From IMG/VR virus record IMGVR_UViG_3300005253_000118, positions 1-61,667 of that record: a stretch of 61,667 nt of DNA. The stretch is one strand, 5' to 3'. The notes beneath the pieces are model-generated. The model saw only the letters and a program-made list of their open reading frames with translations. It was not told the origin of the DNA and searched no databases. The DNA comes from a virus. A program made the translations under genes and the position numbers. Positions 18,806 to 27,764 of this stretch are shown one piece after another; position 1 is the first letter of the stretch, and the number at the start of each line of letters is the position of its first letter.

Positions 18806-19547
18806 TGTGGTATGTCCTTAAATCTGGAAATAATTTGTTTCCCCCCGTATAGTTTAAGTATGTTTCATCGCCCATCTGATATGCCGTGTGAATCCAGAAC
18901 TTGTGCAAGTGAGCTATCAGGTGCCTAGCCTGTGAGTAATCAACCACGTTATTTACAAATGAATCCCTCAATATCCATTCCTCTTCCTCTTGTTCCGGAG
19001 TGATCTCCCAATCCTTGCTATCCCCCAATTCCTGCTCGTATTCCGTACAAGCTCTTTTGAGAATGACAGGCATGTCGGGAAGAAGGCCCTTAACCTCCTC
19101 ATACCTTTTCTGCCCCTCATCAAGTCTATTACAATAGAAATAACCCCCGTATTTCTTGCTACTGTTTTCCCTGGAAACCTCGGCCCCACACTTGCTTGGG
19201 TAATTCAGCTTCCTTTGAACGTGGTATAGCTGAAATAGTTCATCTAAAGTTCTTGGTTCACACACCACCTTCCAGCATTTCTGGCACTCGCTGTGGATCC
19301 GCTTCCAGTGAGTAAAGTAAATCTTGTGATACAGAAAACAGTCTTTCCCCATGTGCTGAATGAAAGCCCACGGTGGATGCCAAATAGGTTTTCGTACATG
19401 GTCAATCTTGCCATCTTCCCTGAGAAACAGCGTTCCGTTCTCAAACAACGGCTGGAGTTTAGAAACAATATCCCACTTACTGACTTCTAAATAATAGGGC
19501 AGAGCGTACTTCCCTAAATCTTCGAGTTTAATGTCTTCGAGTTTCAT
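18798..19547 (-). CDS. CWKV-family paralogue 1, unknown function
   Basis: 249 residues, one of three related proteins here (others at 23081-24115 and 29470-30171). Shared pattern in order: HW.......C..CWKV, P[RD][ST]L..L, KCG, YGGYFY, PVILKRACTE[YF]E, W.I(T), W[IA]HxAY. Conserved Cys in CxxC(W), KCG and ACTE suggest metal binding or structural disulfides. No known family recognised. Upstream it is coupled (ATGA) to a Cys-cluster protein, and downstream overlaps a structural gene. Confidence 0.7.
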   Translation of the reverse strand: MKLEDIKLEDLGKYALPYYLEVSKWDIVSKLQPLFENGTLFLREDGKIDHVRKPIWHPPWAFIQHMGKDCFLYHKIYFTHWKRIHSECQKCWKVVCEPRTLDELFQLYHVQRKLNYPSKCGAEVSRENSSKKYGGYFYCNRLDEGQKRYEEVKGLLPDMPVILKRACTEYEQELGDSKDWEITPEQEEEEWILRDSFVNNVVDYSQARHLIAHLHKFWIHTAYQMGDETYLNYTGGNKLFPDLRTYHNG

Positions 19548-19747
19548 TCTTCAGCCTGCCTATGTTTACAATGAAAATCATCGCACCCCCCTTCAGGATC
19601 TTCCCTCCTTTGGTGATATTCGCAAAATCCCTTATCGACATATACTGAACCATACCTCCCGCCCCGATCTTCACCATTAAACTGATAATAACGGCAGAAA
19701 TCGCAAACAGCCGGCGACCTTGCGTCACATTTAGGACAAAGTTTCAA
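19544..19747 (-). CDS. Small Cys-cluster protein
   Basis: 67 residues with CPKC at 4-7, CDFC at 15-18, C42, C55 and C60, spaced as in zinc- or iron-binding knuckles. Translationally coupled to the CWKV paralogue downstream. It may act with that protein; paralogue 2 likewise has a Cys-cluster partner. Confidence 0.6.
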   Translation of the reverse strand: MKLCPKCDARSPAVCDFCRYYQFNGEDRGGRYGSVYVDKGFCEYHQRREDPEGGCDDFHCKHRQAEE

Positions 19748-19756
19748 AATCCCTCC

Positions 19757-20740
19757 TTACTCCTCAAAGCCAAATTCTATGCTCGGCACTTGCCCTTTTA
19801 GCTCAATCTCCGGTACGGCCCCCGTCCAAACGATACCCGGTATTTGACCCACAAACGTCATATTCACCATCCCAGGTGGCAAGAAAACTAATGCCGGAGA
19901 GTCCGAACTTAACAGATGATCCGAATCATTTGGCTCTAGTATGATAATTATCAGCGGCTGATCTGAACTAAGAGCGTGAGCCGCATCATTCGGGACTAAC
20001 AAAATAATAAGCAACGGTGAATCCGAATCCATCAAATGGGTTGAATCGTTTACCGACAATATGGATAATATCTGAACGATTGCCGGTTGATCCGAACTCA
20101 TGGCGTGAGTTGAATCATTGACCATAATTCCAGCGTCTAAATTTTGGATAAACCCACTTGCTGTGTTGGCGGTACTGTTATCATCATAACTTCCGCCTGC
20201 ATACAGATAACGGAAGTCATTTTGTTCCCCCACACCGCAATCTACCGTCAATGTATCTTGCAATGCGCCTGCATGGCTTCCTGTCCTGATTTCAGCCGTT
20301 ATTCTTCCTGTGCCATTTACTCCACCACCATCATCTCTTGTTACTGTAATGTAATATGTTGTATTTGCTTGTGGCCCAGGCTGCGACCACTCATCCGATG
20401 TTTGTACGCCATCCTCAATAACCCCTAACCGCACACTTTCAGTATCATCAAATACCCACAAATAAATTCCATCTTCACTCGCATCAACAACTCCCTTCCT
20501 ATCATTTATAGAGTTTGCTAATCCCCAAAAATCTATTAGCGTACCGTCTCCAACAGAGGAAAATTCAATCTCAAAACGATGGGTAAAATCGCCGTTAAAA
20601 TATCCAGCACCCATATCTTTATAGACATAAAATGTATCCTGTCGCCCAAGAACATTGGTGAAAGTTACTTTGCTGGCGGCTACTGTTATATCCGCACCGG
20701 GATCAACTTCCGTAAATGTCGTAAAATCTATACCGGACAA
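19757..20740 (-). CDS. Virion protein: jelly roll plus tandem NDSxH repeats
   Basis: 327 residues. Residues about 1-200 look like a concanavalin/LamG-like jelly roll (DFWGLANSINDRKGV, YYITVTRDDGGG). After it come four repeats of about 20-22 residues: NDS(T/A/D)H-x-[ML]-SSD-x-P-x-L, at about 208-290. Such HAxxSDxP-type repeats recur in phage tail and capsid-surface proteins. The C-terminus has a further VPxIxxxGQVPxIE pattern. Confidence 0.6.
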   Translation of the reverse strand: MSGIDFTTFTEVDPGADITVAASKVTFTNVLGRQDTFYVYKDMGAGYFNGDFTHRFEIEFSSVGDGTLIDFWGLANSINDRKGVVDASEDGIYLWVFDDTESVRLGVIEDGVQTSDEWSQPGPQANTTYYITVTRDDGGGVNGTGRITAEIRTGSHAGALQDTLTVDCGVGEQNDFRYLYAGGSYDDNSTANTASGFIQNLDAGIMVNDSTHAMSSDQPAIVQILSILSVNDSTHLMDSDSPLLIILLVPNDAAHALSSDQPLIIIILEPNDSDHLLSSDSPALVFLPPGMVNMTFVGQIPGIVWTGAVPEIELKGQVPSIEFGFEE

Positions 20741-21079
20741 TTAAGTCACCACCACCATATTTTTAACTGTAAAACGCACAGACTCTTTCAATTTCAACCC
20801 AGCCCCATCCGAATGGTTATAAGTTCCTTCAAGAGTTAAGATTAAATCCCTGTCAGAACCGGAAGTAGGAAGATCGTCACCAGACAGAACCACCTTATCG
20901 GCTGCTGTGGGGACTGCAATAGTTACAGCAGAACGGCTGTTTATAACCGTTCCGTCCACATCTGTCAGCTTCCACACCATTGTTTGCGGAGTTACCGAAT
21001 TTTTTTTATGGTCTTTATACGTTGCTGTAATAACTATTGTTCCCTCCTCATTCGGCCTGACTGTTATTTTCTTAGGCAT
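20741..21079 (-). CDS. Ig-like structural protein
   Basis: 112 residues, beta-sandwich-like (IVITATYKDHKKNSVTPQTMVWKLTDVDG), resembling bacterial Ig-like modules that decorate phage surfaces. It sits directly between the repeat protein and the adaptor. Confidence 0.55.
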   Translation of the reverse strand: MPKKITVRPNEEGTIVITATYKDHKKNSVTPQTMVWKLTDVDGTVINSRSAVTIAVPTAADKVVLSGDDLPTSGSDRDLILTLEGTYNHSDGAGLKLKESVRFTVKNMVVVT

Positions 21080-21948
21080 TAGAAATCCGCCCTGTATCTT
21101 TTAGGTATGTGATCCCTCCGAATCGCTTTTGTCATTACCGCGTTGTTAATCATGTTCCTGAGAACACTATCAACGCTTGAAAGCTCTCCCCTCCGAGCCT
21201 TCCCGTACATAACCAAACCCTCTCTGAGAAGCTCGTTAAACTCGTCATTATAAGGCATGGGGGTGTTCATCTCTAAGGCCGCGCTCTTCTGATTATATCG
21301 AATGAAAAGCCCGTAAGCCTGGTTAGCCTTGTGGTCAAAAATTAAGTCTGTGCCCTCATACGCCCAATAATAAGGCCGCCCGGTGCCAGAGATCTGCATA
21401 CGCTTTTCGTGAATAACATCCGTTGATTTCTTAACAACCTCATCACTTTTCTGAGCGAATATAGTGCCGGATGCGTCGGCCGTACCTTCATTTACGATCA
21501 CGTTTTCATTCACGGTAATCAAGATTTCAGTTACGGCGCTGACAGATAAAAGACCTATATCATTGGTGTTATTGCTGGTGCTCCCGGTAATACCAATAGT
21601 TTGATTAACAGCTATTCCATTGGTTGAAAATGTGCCTGCTGCGGTTGCAATGGTGTCTCCGGCTGCTGTGAAAGTAAGGTCGGTAAAAGAATCGATAATA
21701 TCCGTTACCCAAATAGAACGGATTGAGATACATCTGGTGGGCATAGTAATTTTCTGCAAGCCTGCCGTTAATCCGGCGCTCACCTGCGTTTGATGAAGCC
21801 AATCGGAGTCCATCGACAATAAAACACTGTCAAGAACAATGACCACCCGGTTGAGGTAAACTAACAGTTCAGCCGGGTCAAACGATGAGCCTCTTACCGC
21901 TCTGAGATCGTATCTTGCAGATGTTATTACGTTGTCTGCTGTCGCCAT
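21079..21948 (-). CDS. Head-tail adaptor protein
   Basis: 289 residues. The first helices ITSARYDLRAVRGSSFDPAELLVYLNRVV and the C-terminal helix block YNDEFNELLREGLVMYGKARR resemble podovirus adaptor or gp6-like connectors that sit under the portal. The central beta insert (about 85-160) is large. Position between capsid and tail stub fits. Confidence 0.65.
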   Translation of the reverse strand: MATADNVITSARYDLRAVRGSSFDPAELLVYLNRVVIVLDSVLLSMDSDWLHQTQVSAGLTAGLQKITMPTRCISIRSIWVTDIIDSFTDLTFTAAGDTIATAAGTFSTNGIAVNQTIGITGSTSNNTNDIGLLSVSAVTEILITVNENVIVNEGTADASGTIFAQKSDEVVKKSTDVIHEKRMQISGTGRPYYWAYEGTDLIFDHKANQAYGLFIRYNQKSAALEMNTPMPYNDEFNELLREGLVMYGKARRGELSSVDSVLRNMINNAVMTKAIRRDHIPKRYRADF

Positions 21949-21968
21949 TTAGCTGTCCTCTAAAAGCA

Positions 21969-22039
21969 ATTGCGGGAAACGGTCCCCAGTTACTAGTATG
22001 AAAAACCGCTTTCGGGGGAGGGTGTCCCTATCCCGCAAT
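21969..22039 (-). promoter_or_regulatory. 71-base inverted-repeat element before the adaptor gene
   Basis: ATTGCGGGA (21969-21977) and TCCCGCAAT (22031-22039) are perfect 9-base arms around a smaller CCGAAAGCGG hairpin. It lies between the 51-residue ORF and the adaptor gene and has no U run, so a processing or translation-control stem is likelier than a terminator. Confidence 0.4.
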
Positions 22040-22053
22040 ACTTGGTTAAACCG

Positions 22054-22209
22054 TTATCGTCTACGCCTTAATTTGTCTCTAACGCCACGGAAAGGTCCTA
22101 AAAAATAGAACCGCGCCATTGCCCTTGGAAACTGTAGCCAAAAGCTAATACGCCCACATTTAGGATAGTCCATATACGATTTAGATTCTGTAATGAATCC
22201 TTTCCACAT
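22054..22209 (-). CDS. Small basic protein
   Basis: 51 residues starting at an ATG behind a perfect AAGGAGG; the sequence ends PFRGVRDKLRRRR. The Arg-rich end recalls other short virion-region proteins (14575, 14864, 28343). Function unknown. Confidence 0.5.
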   Translation of the reverse strand: MWKGFITESKSYMDYPKCGRISFWLQFPRAMARFYFLGPFRGVRDKLRRRR

Positions 22210-22219
22210 AATAACCTCC

Positions 22220-22669
22220 TTACTTAGACCTCAAAGCCAACGCGCAAACCTCAACTACGCCAGAGGTAGCCGCCTTGTTCAGTTTCAAGTCAATAGTGTC
22301 GTCAGACGAAAAGTGAAATGGTTCATTCACTCCCCTCTCAACTATCCCGCCGCCACTTGACTCCTGGTGCTGACCTGAAATAACGCCAGTTGCAGTTAAT
22401 TTCAAAAACTGCCCCCATTTATCGGGATCCGATCCGTAACCCAAATCACCGTTTACGCCGGTTGCACAAGCCGTAATCACTCGAAGCCATGCGTGCATAA
22501 TCCATGTGTCTGCAGGGACTTGTATTGCTTGAAAAACATCATTTATAGAAGCGCTCAGGGTCGTGAAACTGATCTGATTTCTCCAGATCTCGAATCTCAC
22601 CAACGACCTCTTGGAGGTATTCCAAGCACTTCCGTAAGTCCCATCTAAAAACTGCGCTCTTGTTGCCAT
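22220..22669 (-). CDS. Hypothetical structural protein (capsid-surface type)
   Basis: 149 residues, beta-rich with Trp and Gly (WIMHAWLRVITACATGVNGDLGYGSDPDKWG, IDLKLNKAATSGVVEVCALALRSK), no enzyme motif. Placed next to capsid genes, so a minor capsid or decoration role is likely. Confidence 0.55.
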   Translation of the reverse strand: MATRAQFLDGTYGSAWNTSKRSLVRFEIWRNQISFTTLSASINDVFQAIQVPADTWIMHAWLRVITACATGVNGDLGYGSDPDKWGQFLKLTATGVISGQHQESSGGGIVERGVNEPFHFSSDDTIDLKLNKAATSGVVEVCALALRSK

Positions 22670-22682
22670 TGTTTTTGTTCTC

Positions 22683-23069
22683 CTATCCTACTGTTCGTGT
22701 TGGAGCTGGTGCCCAGCTCTTTAGCATTTCAACCCTTTCGTCTTCCGGTATAAGTTCGTACCAGAGACAAAATGGCCTCCACATTTTCACTTCATCTCCG
22801 CCCTTAAATCCTTTGCACACAAACGGGCGCGTTTCATATATCTTACAACCCTCATCGGTTATCTGCTGACAGGCGTGGGGAAGGAGCGTTCCAACCCTCC
22901 CCCCATCGGTAATAAGCATTATTCCCCAAGCAGTAAGAAATTCTAATTTTTGACCATCCATCTTCTTGGTATTGAGCATAAACCGACAGCAAAACTGGCA
23001 TTTACGGCATAACTCAGCTTCCAGCTCCGGTGTAAGGTCTTTCTTCCGTCTATACAGGAGATGATACAT
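22683..23069 (-). CDS. YkgJ-like Cys-cluster protein
   Basis: 128 residues with C21, C24, C27 and C28 (CRKCQFCCRF) and later C67, C75 and C85 in GCKIYETRPFVCKGF, the hallmark of the YkgJ/UPF0153 'CxxCC' family, which binds zinc or iron. It is unusual inside a capsid/tail block. It lies directly downstream of CWKV paralogue 2. Confidence 0.8.
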   Translation of the reverse strand: MYHLLYRRKKDLTPELEAELCRKCQFCCRFMLNTKKMDGQKLEFLTAWGIMLITDGGRVGTLLPHACQQITDEGCKIYETRPFVCKGFKGGDEVKMWRPFCLWYELIPEDERVEMLKSWAPAPTRTVG

Positions 23070-23080
23070 TCGGCACCTCC

Positions 23081-24115
23081 TTAATGCGGAGAAGGATCGT
23101 TTGGATTATCCACGGGAGCACTCGGCGGGATAGCTGTCAACTCGTCATGCTCACCTATAAATTCATCTCTGAATTTCGGCCGAATCGAATCCCTAAACCC
23201 CAACGCCATGGCAACTTCATTGCGATCTGCTTCATGCTTACCCGCAGCAGCCACAAGGTCTTTTGAAAGTGAATTAAGTTTATCCCCGTTAAAATTCTTT
23301 TCCGCTACCAGACCGTTGTTAAGCATCATCTCACACTCTTCCAAGGTCTTGTCGTGATAGGTTTCATACCCCGGATAAAGCGGTTTGCCGTCCGTAAACT
23401 CCTTATAGGTCGGGTCTGCCCCGGCATACGCCCAATGAATCCACACTCGCTTTATGTGAGTGCGTACCATTTCCGGTTGATCGGCAGGGTTATTAATTTC
23501 TTCCACCTTATCCGTAAGAAAATCCTCTATCTCCATTTGTTCTTCGGTAATCTGCCAAGTAGACGATTTAGGGAACGCCATTTCAAATTCCGTACAGGCT
23601 CTTTTTAGAATAACCGGCACATCGGGAGAGATTGCGTCATTTACAGCTTCACGAACCACCTTGTAGCACTCGCGCCCGTTGGATAGCCCTTTATTATAGA
23701 AATACCCGCCATAGAGTTTCGCTGTGTATTCCCTGGCTTCTATGCCGCACTTGCTTGACATACCCAGCTTCCACTGAAGGTCTTTCAGCTTCCACAACTC
23801 GGAAAGCGACCTCGGACCCACAACTACTTTCCAGCATTCTTGACACTGGCTAGGCACAAACCATTGCCAGTGATTGAACATAATGAAATGCCAGAGATTG
23901 CATTTAAGGTTCTCTGCGTGTTTCTGGTGGAGCCACGGTGTGTTAAACCCCACGGCTTCCGTAGCCGTAGGCCGAATCATCCCGTTTGGCTTGATTAAAT
24001 AAGCACCCCTTGTAAGGGTCGGCATCAACCGGTCAATAATATCCTTTTTGTCTAACTTGCTGTAAATTCCTAAATCTTTAGAAGCCCTTGGCTTCATGTA
24101 TGAAAATTGTGACAT
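23081..24115 (-). CDS. CWKV-family paralogue 2, unknown function
   Basis: 344 residues, the longest copy. The core has CQECWKVV, PRSLSEL, SKCGIEAREYT, YGGYFY, SPDVPVILKRACTEFE and WIHWAYAGAD, followed by a C-terminal tail with ETYHDKTLEE and a Pro-rich end. The N-terminus (MSQFSYMKPRASKDLGIYSKLDKKDIIDRLMP) aligns with paralogue 1's DLGKYALPYYLEVSKWDIVSKLQP. Downstream gene is a YkgJ-like protein. Confidence 0.7.
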   Translation of the reverse strand: MSQFSYMKPRASKDLGIYSKLDKKDIIDRLMPTLTRGAYLIKPNGMIRPTATEAVGFNTPWLHQKHAENLKCNLWHFIMFNHWQWFVPSQCQECWKVVVGPRSLSELWKLKDLQWKLGMSSKCGIEAREYTAKLYGGYFYNKGLSNGRECYKVVREAVNDAISPDVPVILKRACTEFEMAFPKSSTWQITEEQMEIEDFLTDKVEEINNPADQPEMVRTHIKRVWIHWAYAGADPTYKEFTDGKPLYPGYETYHDKTLEECEMMLNNGLVAEKNFNGDKLNSLSKDLVAAAGKHEADRNEVAMALGFRDSIRPKFRDEFIGEHDELTAIPPSAPVDNPNDPSPH

Positions 24116-24120
24116 TTTAT

Positions 24121-24369
24121 TTACCCTCCTGAATGTTTGTTAATTGTAGGTTTTCTAACCAACATTTTTAACGGTTGTAGTGAATTGTTAAATGTTAATA
24201 CCTGAAGGAATATACGCCCAGTTAGTGCTGTCTTAATTCTTTCTAAAAATGAAAGTCTCCAACAAGACGTAACCCTGCCATCGTCTGACCTATGGGCAGG
24301 TAACGGTAAATATTCCACTTGATTTTCGGCATACGTGACATTACATTCCCTGAATTTTATAACGTCCAT
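24121..24369 (-). CDS. Conserved small phage protein
   Basis: 82 residues with the pattern AENQVEYLPLPAHR...GRVTSCWRLSFLERIKTALTGRIFLQVLTFNNSLQP. I recall closely similar short proteins in many phages beside capsid genes, but no function is known. Confidence 0.6.
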   Translation of the reverse strand: MDVIKFRECNVTYAENQVEYLPLPAHRSDDGRVTSCWRLSFLERIKTALTGRIFLQVLTFNNSLQPLKMLVRKPTINKHSGG

Positions 24370-24392
24370 TTTAATTTACCCTCCTGGGTTTA

Positions 24393-24416
24393 GGGGAGAG
24401 AATTTAATCTCTCCCC
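24393..24416 (-). terminator. Hairpin between genes, weak terminator
   Basis: GGGGAGAG (24393-24400) and CTCTCCCC (24409-24416) form an 8-base-pair stem after the stop of the 24443-25126 gene. There is only a short T-containing tail on the minus strand (TAAACC), so termination may be partial. Confidence 0.45.
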
Positions 24417-24442
24417 GTTTGGTTAAGTTGCTGATTTAACTG

Positions 24443-25126
24443 CTATTCCGGGATGTAAACGCAGTCTGCCATAGCTTCCATTACTCCGGTAAACTTCGAA
24501 CCGGTCAGCACAGTAGACGACTTATCAACAGACTTCAGAGCCGAAGCTCCGGCCTTGTAGTTCATGGTCACAAACCCCCCGAACGGAAAGGTGATAGCCT
24601 CAAACTTATCAGAGGTTGTATGGTTAATCGCCATTGAAAGGGGCAGTGAACCTACAGCCTGACCAAAAGCAGAACTGATGAGACCAGTTGCTTTGGTAAT
24701 AGCGATAGACGCCATTAAGCCATCGATATCTACCTTTACGGATGCCGCTTTCTGAGAGGCTTCTTTATAAGCTGCCACTCCAATTTCCCACTTCCCAGAC
24801 TTGGCACCGGACGCATGGGCAGAGGCTATGCTAAACGCATGAGTCGCAGCGGTAGAACCCGGAGGAGTCAAAAATACCAGGGATTTTAACAGGGTCCGCT
24901 TAGGAATCGTAAGCACCTGATAGTTGGTTGCGGCTGCGGCCGCCGAGGCAATCGTACCCATAGTTTTACGGGCTGAACTATTCGTGCCTGCCCAGCTAAC
25001 CCGATTCCGAAGGGTAAAACCACCCTCTCTCGGAGTTGCAATTGGAGCCGCAATCGGATTGATCGCTGTAGACTGCAAGTTTTTGGCGCTGGCAAAAGCC
25101 GCCACTGTTAATGCTAGAGCTGCCAT
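24443..25126 (-). CDS. Structural protein next to capsid
   Basis: 227 residues, Ala/Thr/Ser-rich, beta-type, starting MAALALTVAAFASAKNL, with FGGFVTMNYKAG near the end. It is the gene immediately downstream of the capsid and its terminator, a common place for head decoration proteins. No family recognised. Confidence 0.55.
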   Translation of the reverse strand: MAALALTVAAFASAKNLQSTAINPIAAPIATPREGGFTLRNRVSWAGTNSSARKTMGTIASAAAAATNYQVLTIPKRTLLKSLVFLTPPGSTAATHAFSIASAHASGAKSGKWEIGVAAYKEASQKAASVKVDIDGLMASIAITKATGLISSAFGQAVGSLPLSMAINHTTSDKFEAITFPFGGFVTMNYKAGASALKSVDKSSTVLTGSKFTGVMEAMADCVYIPE

Positions 25127-25171
25127 AATATAAAATCTCCTTTACTTGGGGTTACGATCCCCGTTTATTGG

Positions 25172-25203
25172 TTAAAAGGGGGAGGTTACGATCACTCCCC
25201 CTG
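25172..25203 (-). terminator. Rho-independent terminator after the capsid gene
   Basis: On the minus strand AGGGGGAG ... CTCCCCCT is followed by TTTT (coordinates 25174-25177). It lies just after the stop of the major capsid gene, which would limit readthrough to downstream virion genes and keep capsid mRNA abundant. Confidence 0.7.
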
Positions 25204-25222
25204 GGTTAAACATTCTTACCTA

Positions 25223-26299
25223 TTAATTATGCACCACAGCGTAAGAAGAGATCGTCATACAGCCGTAATCCTTGCTGGCAAATCGGACCTTCTTCATACC
25301 GAAGACGGACCCAACAGCGATCCCTTTCTCGTTGCCATAGTCAGTTACTTCCTCAAACCACTTGAACATATTGCCCTTACCAACCTTTCGCTGTGCGATC
25401 GTGTCGTAGGCGTTGCCTTGTGCAAACACACCCGCTTGGGCACCCAGCATCAGGTTTCTCCGAACATCTGTACTCGGAGAGTGAATCCGCTGAGACTCAA
25501 AAAGGATGCAACCTTCGTAGACCCCTAGCGCACCGGTGAAAAGTGGGTTTTTAAGCCCTCTCCGGTTGGCATACATCTGAATATCGCTCCACTTGGTGTA
25601 AGTGGAAGCCGCTATATTCAGTTTCAGGTCGGTTACGGAAAAGGGATGCAGAACCACAACGTAATACTCTTCACCATCCACAATTGCCGGACGGATCGGA
25701 GGTGTAATGGTCTTTGCCTTTTCCTTGGCAAAGTTCAGGTCTGCCAGCGCAATCTGAGAGGTAGAACCTAAATTACCTTCATCAGTTACAATCGCACCTG
25801 TGTGGCCTACAGTGCCGGTCACTACATAGTGATCGGTATCAGCAACCACCCCGGTGTTACCGGCAAAAGACAGGCCAGTGTCCCCACCAAGATACCTGAA
25901 CATGTAATCGTCGTACTTACCGGCATACCAGTCTGAGAGGTTCGTCTGCGCGTCGCTTCGCATGTTGTGAAGCGTTCTTTGCTGACTCATATGCTTGAAG
26001 GAATGTGCGTTCCGAAGCTGGTTAATTTTCACTGAATCCTGTTCATAAACCAGAGGCTCTTCAAAGTCCTTCATCCGGTTATCGCCTTCTATGCCGGCGT
26101 TCGTCATTTGCATCAGGAGGTCAAACTTAATTTCATCCCCCTTGCCTTTCTCCAGGTCTTTAAGACGCTGAAGTATCGCTTTTTTACCGTCACCCAGAAA
26201 CTTCTTGAAATAGGTAGCTTTTAGGGCTTCCCTCATCAGAAGGCTGGACCAAATCTTGACGGTTTGTGCGTCGTTAGTACCGAATTCTGTTACGGCCAT
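25223..26299 (-). CDS. Major capsid protein, N4-gp56 family
   Basis: 358 residues. Family marks are the N-terminal FGTNDAQTVKIWS..L..EALK.TYF.K (6-33), a central LADLNFAKEKAKT..PPIRPAIVDGEEYYVVVLHP (185-219) and GLKNPLFTGALGVYEGCILFE (248-268). These motifs belong to the HK97-fold capsid proteins of the N4-gp56 group. A good ribosome-binding site precedes the ATG. Fragments of these three motifs reappear in small genes at 36.5-38.0 kb. Confidence 0.9.
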   Translation of the reverse strand: MAVTEFGTNDAQTVKIWSSLLMREALKATYFKKFLGDGKKAILQRLKDLEKGKGDEIKFDLLMQMTNAGIEGDNRMKDFEEPLVYEQDSVKINQLRNAHSFKHMSQQRTLHNMRSDAQTNLSDWYAGKYDDYMFRYLGGDTGLSFAGNTGVVADTDHYVVTGTVGHTGAIVTDEGNLGSTSQIALADLNFAKEKAKTITPPIRPAIVDGEEYYVVVLHPFSVTDLKLNIAASTYTKWSDIQMYANRRGLKNPLFTGALGVYEGCILFESQRIHSPSTDVRRNLMLGAQAGVFAQGNAYDTIAQRKVGKGNMFKWFEEVTDYGNEKGIAVGSVFGMKKVRFASKDYGCMTISSYAVVHN

Positions 26300-26346
26300 A
26301 ATAAATCTCCTTTGTCGTTATTTTTATGCGACAGACAAAGGTACAA

Positions 26347-27363
26347 TTAAGCGGTTTCTTCTTCTGTAGCCATAAGCCGGTGAAGTTTAGCGACTTGCTC
26401 GTCACTCATGTCTTCAATCTCATCGGACCTGTCGGCAATTTCGTCCAAGGTAAGCGTACCCTTCGTTCCCTTCTGATTTCTCATTTGGGACAGATTGCTT
26501 GCCTTTCCAGCGATTTCCTTTAAATTGGCCGCCGCTGTTTTGTCACCACCTGGCGTTTCCGTACCCGCGACACTCTTTAATGCTATACGGAGGTCGCGTT
26601 TGCCGTCATACATTCTGACAGCACGCTCCATGTCGAGCCCTGGAAACTGTTTGTTAAAATCCGATTCAATATTCTCACTTTCAGCTACATCCAACGCTTC
26701 GCCGGTAGACATTATCCCGCTCAGATCGTTAGCCTCTTGGTATCTGATAATTTTATCGTTAAACCAATCGGCCGCCTTCTGTAGTTGATTGTGTGCTGAA
26801 GCATACGCTGGGTCTTCCCCAACTATTGACTGTACCGTGTCTTGAAACCCCTGCTCTTGCTGTTGGATAGCCATGTTTCGCGCCATCTGGTTTTTGATCT
26901 CTGTAACATCTTCCTTACTCGCACCTGTCGCGTGCGAAGAGGCTAAAAGGGCTTTCAGGTTGTCATCAATGGGTATAAAAGCTGCGCCATCATCATCAAC
27001 CTGAACAGCAAGTCGATCGATCTTTGGCGATTCTGCCTTTTTTTGGTCAGCGAGTTCTTCCCGCCGTGCCATTGATTCAGAGAACACGTCCGTAATTCCC
27101 TGCATTTTGCCTTCTAACTCCTGCCGTTTGCCTCTCTCGGCTTTCATGGACTCGTATAAGCCCTTGTTTTCCTTTTCCAGATTTGCGAAACGATCTTCCA
27201 GTGTCGGCTCGTCTTCCTTATCCTTCTTTTTATCGGGATCGTCGGGATCCTTACCGTCGTCTAAAAGACTATCCATTTCTGCCTTGCTCTGATCCTCTGC
27301 CGCTTTTTTTAATTCCTCGTCTGTCATGTCTTCTGTGTTAAGTGTTTCTTTTTCTTTTGCCAT
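26347..27363 (-). CDS. Scaffolding protein-like
   Basis: 338 residues, very acidic and charged at the N-terminus (DDGKDPDDPDKKKDKEDEPTLEDR), coiled-coil prone in the middle and ending in a Glu-rich tail. Such a sequence immediately upstream of the capsid gene in transcription order is the usual signature of a phage scaffold. Confidence 0.75.
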   Translation of the reverse strand: MAKEKETLNTEDMTDEELKKAAEDQSKAEMDSLLDDGKDPDDPDKKKDKEDEPTLEDRFANLEKENKGLYESMKAERGKRQELEGKMQGITDVFSESMARREELADQKKAESPKIDRLAVQVDDDGAAFIPIDDNLKALLASSHATGASKEDVTEIKNQMARNMAIQQQEQGFQDTVQSIVGEDPAYASAHNQLQKAADWFNDKIIRYQEANDLSGIMSTGEALDVAESENIESDFNKQFPGLDMERAVRMYDGKRDLRIALKSVAGTETPGGDKTAAANLKEIAGKASNLSQMRNQKGTKGTLTLDEIADRSDEIEDMSDEQVAKLHRLMATEEETA

Positions 27364-27439
27364 TGCCTATGTTCTCCTTTCGCCCTTATAGTTGGCGTCA
27401 CTTATTCGTCAGTAGGCCGACGTCGCCTTAAAAAACAAA

Positions 27440-27483
27440 AAGCCCGACCAGAGACTTGTATCGTGTCTCTCTAATCGGGCTTC
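27440..27483 (-). terminator. Terminator hairpin
   Basis: AAGCCCGA ... TCGGGCTT arms with inner GAGAC/GTCTC pairing, and on the minus strand a run TTTTTGTTTTTT after the stem. It separates the portal-side genes and tRNA-like genes from the scaffold-capsid unit. Confidence 0.75.
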
Positions 27484-27571
27484 TTGGTAGGCAGATAATA
27501 AACCTCAAAAAAACTATCTACGCCCAGGTAAGAACCTGTGTTTAACTCTGAATTTTATTGTCGGATCTTCG

Positions 27572-27700
27572 CTCACCGTGGGGGAATTGAACCCCCGGTC
27601 CTACTTTGCACGCTGAGCCTTACCCCTTGCGGGAACCACGTCTATGCTCTCAACAACGGGCTATGCAAAGCGTATCGCTTTACCTTTAAGCTATCGGTGA
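27572..27700 (-). tRNA. tRNA-like gene A with oversized anticodon region
   Basis: Acceptor TCACCGA (27700 end) pairs with ACGGTGA (one A-A mismatch). U8-A9, D-stem GCTT/AAGC with GG in the loop, and T-arm GGGGG-TTCAATT-CCCCC are all present. The gene is about 129 bases because roughly 50 extra bases lie in the anticodon region; TACGC and GCGTG can form the anticodon stem around an insert that has a TCCC-GCAA-GGGG hairpin. A TTTGCAT run could give anticodon UGC. No CCA encoded. Functional tRNA status is uncertain. Confidence 0.55.
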
Positions 27701-27764
27701 ACTCCCCGACAAATTGTTTTTGGGCCGGTTGTGCGCCCGGTTTATTTAATCCTTTATATTTTAA

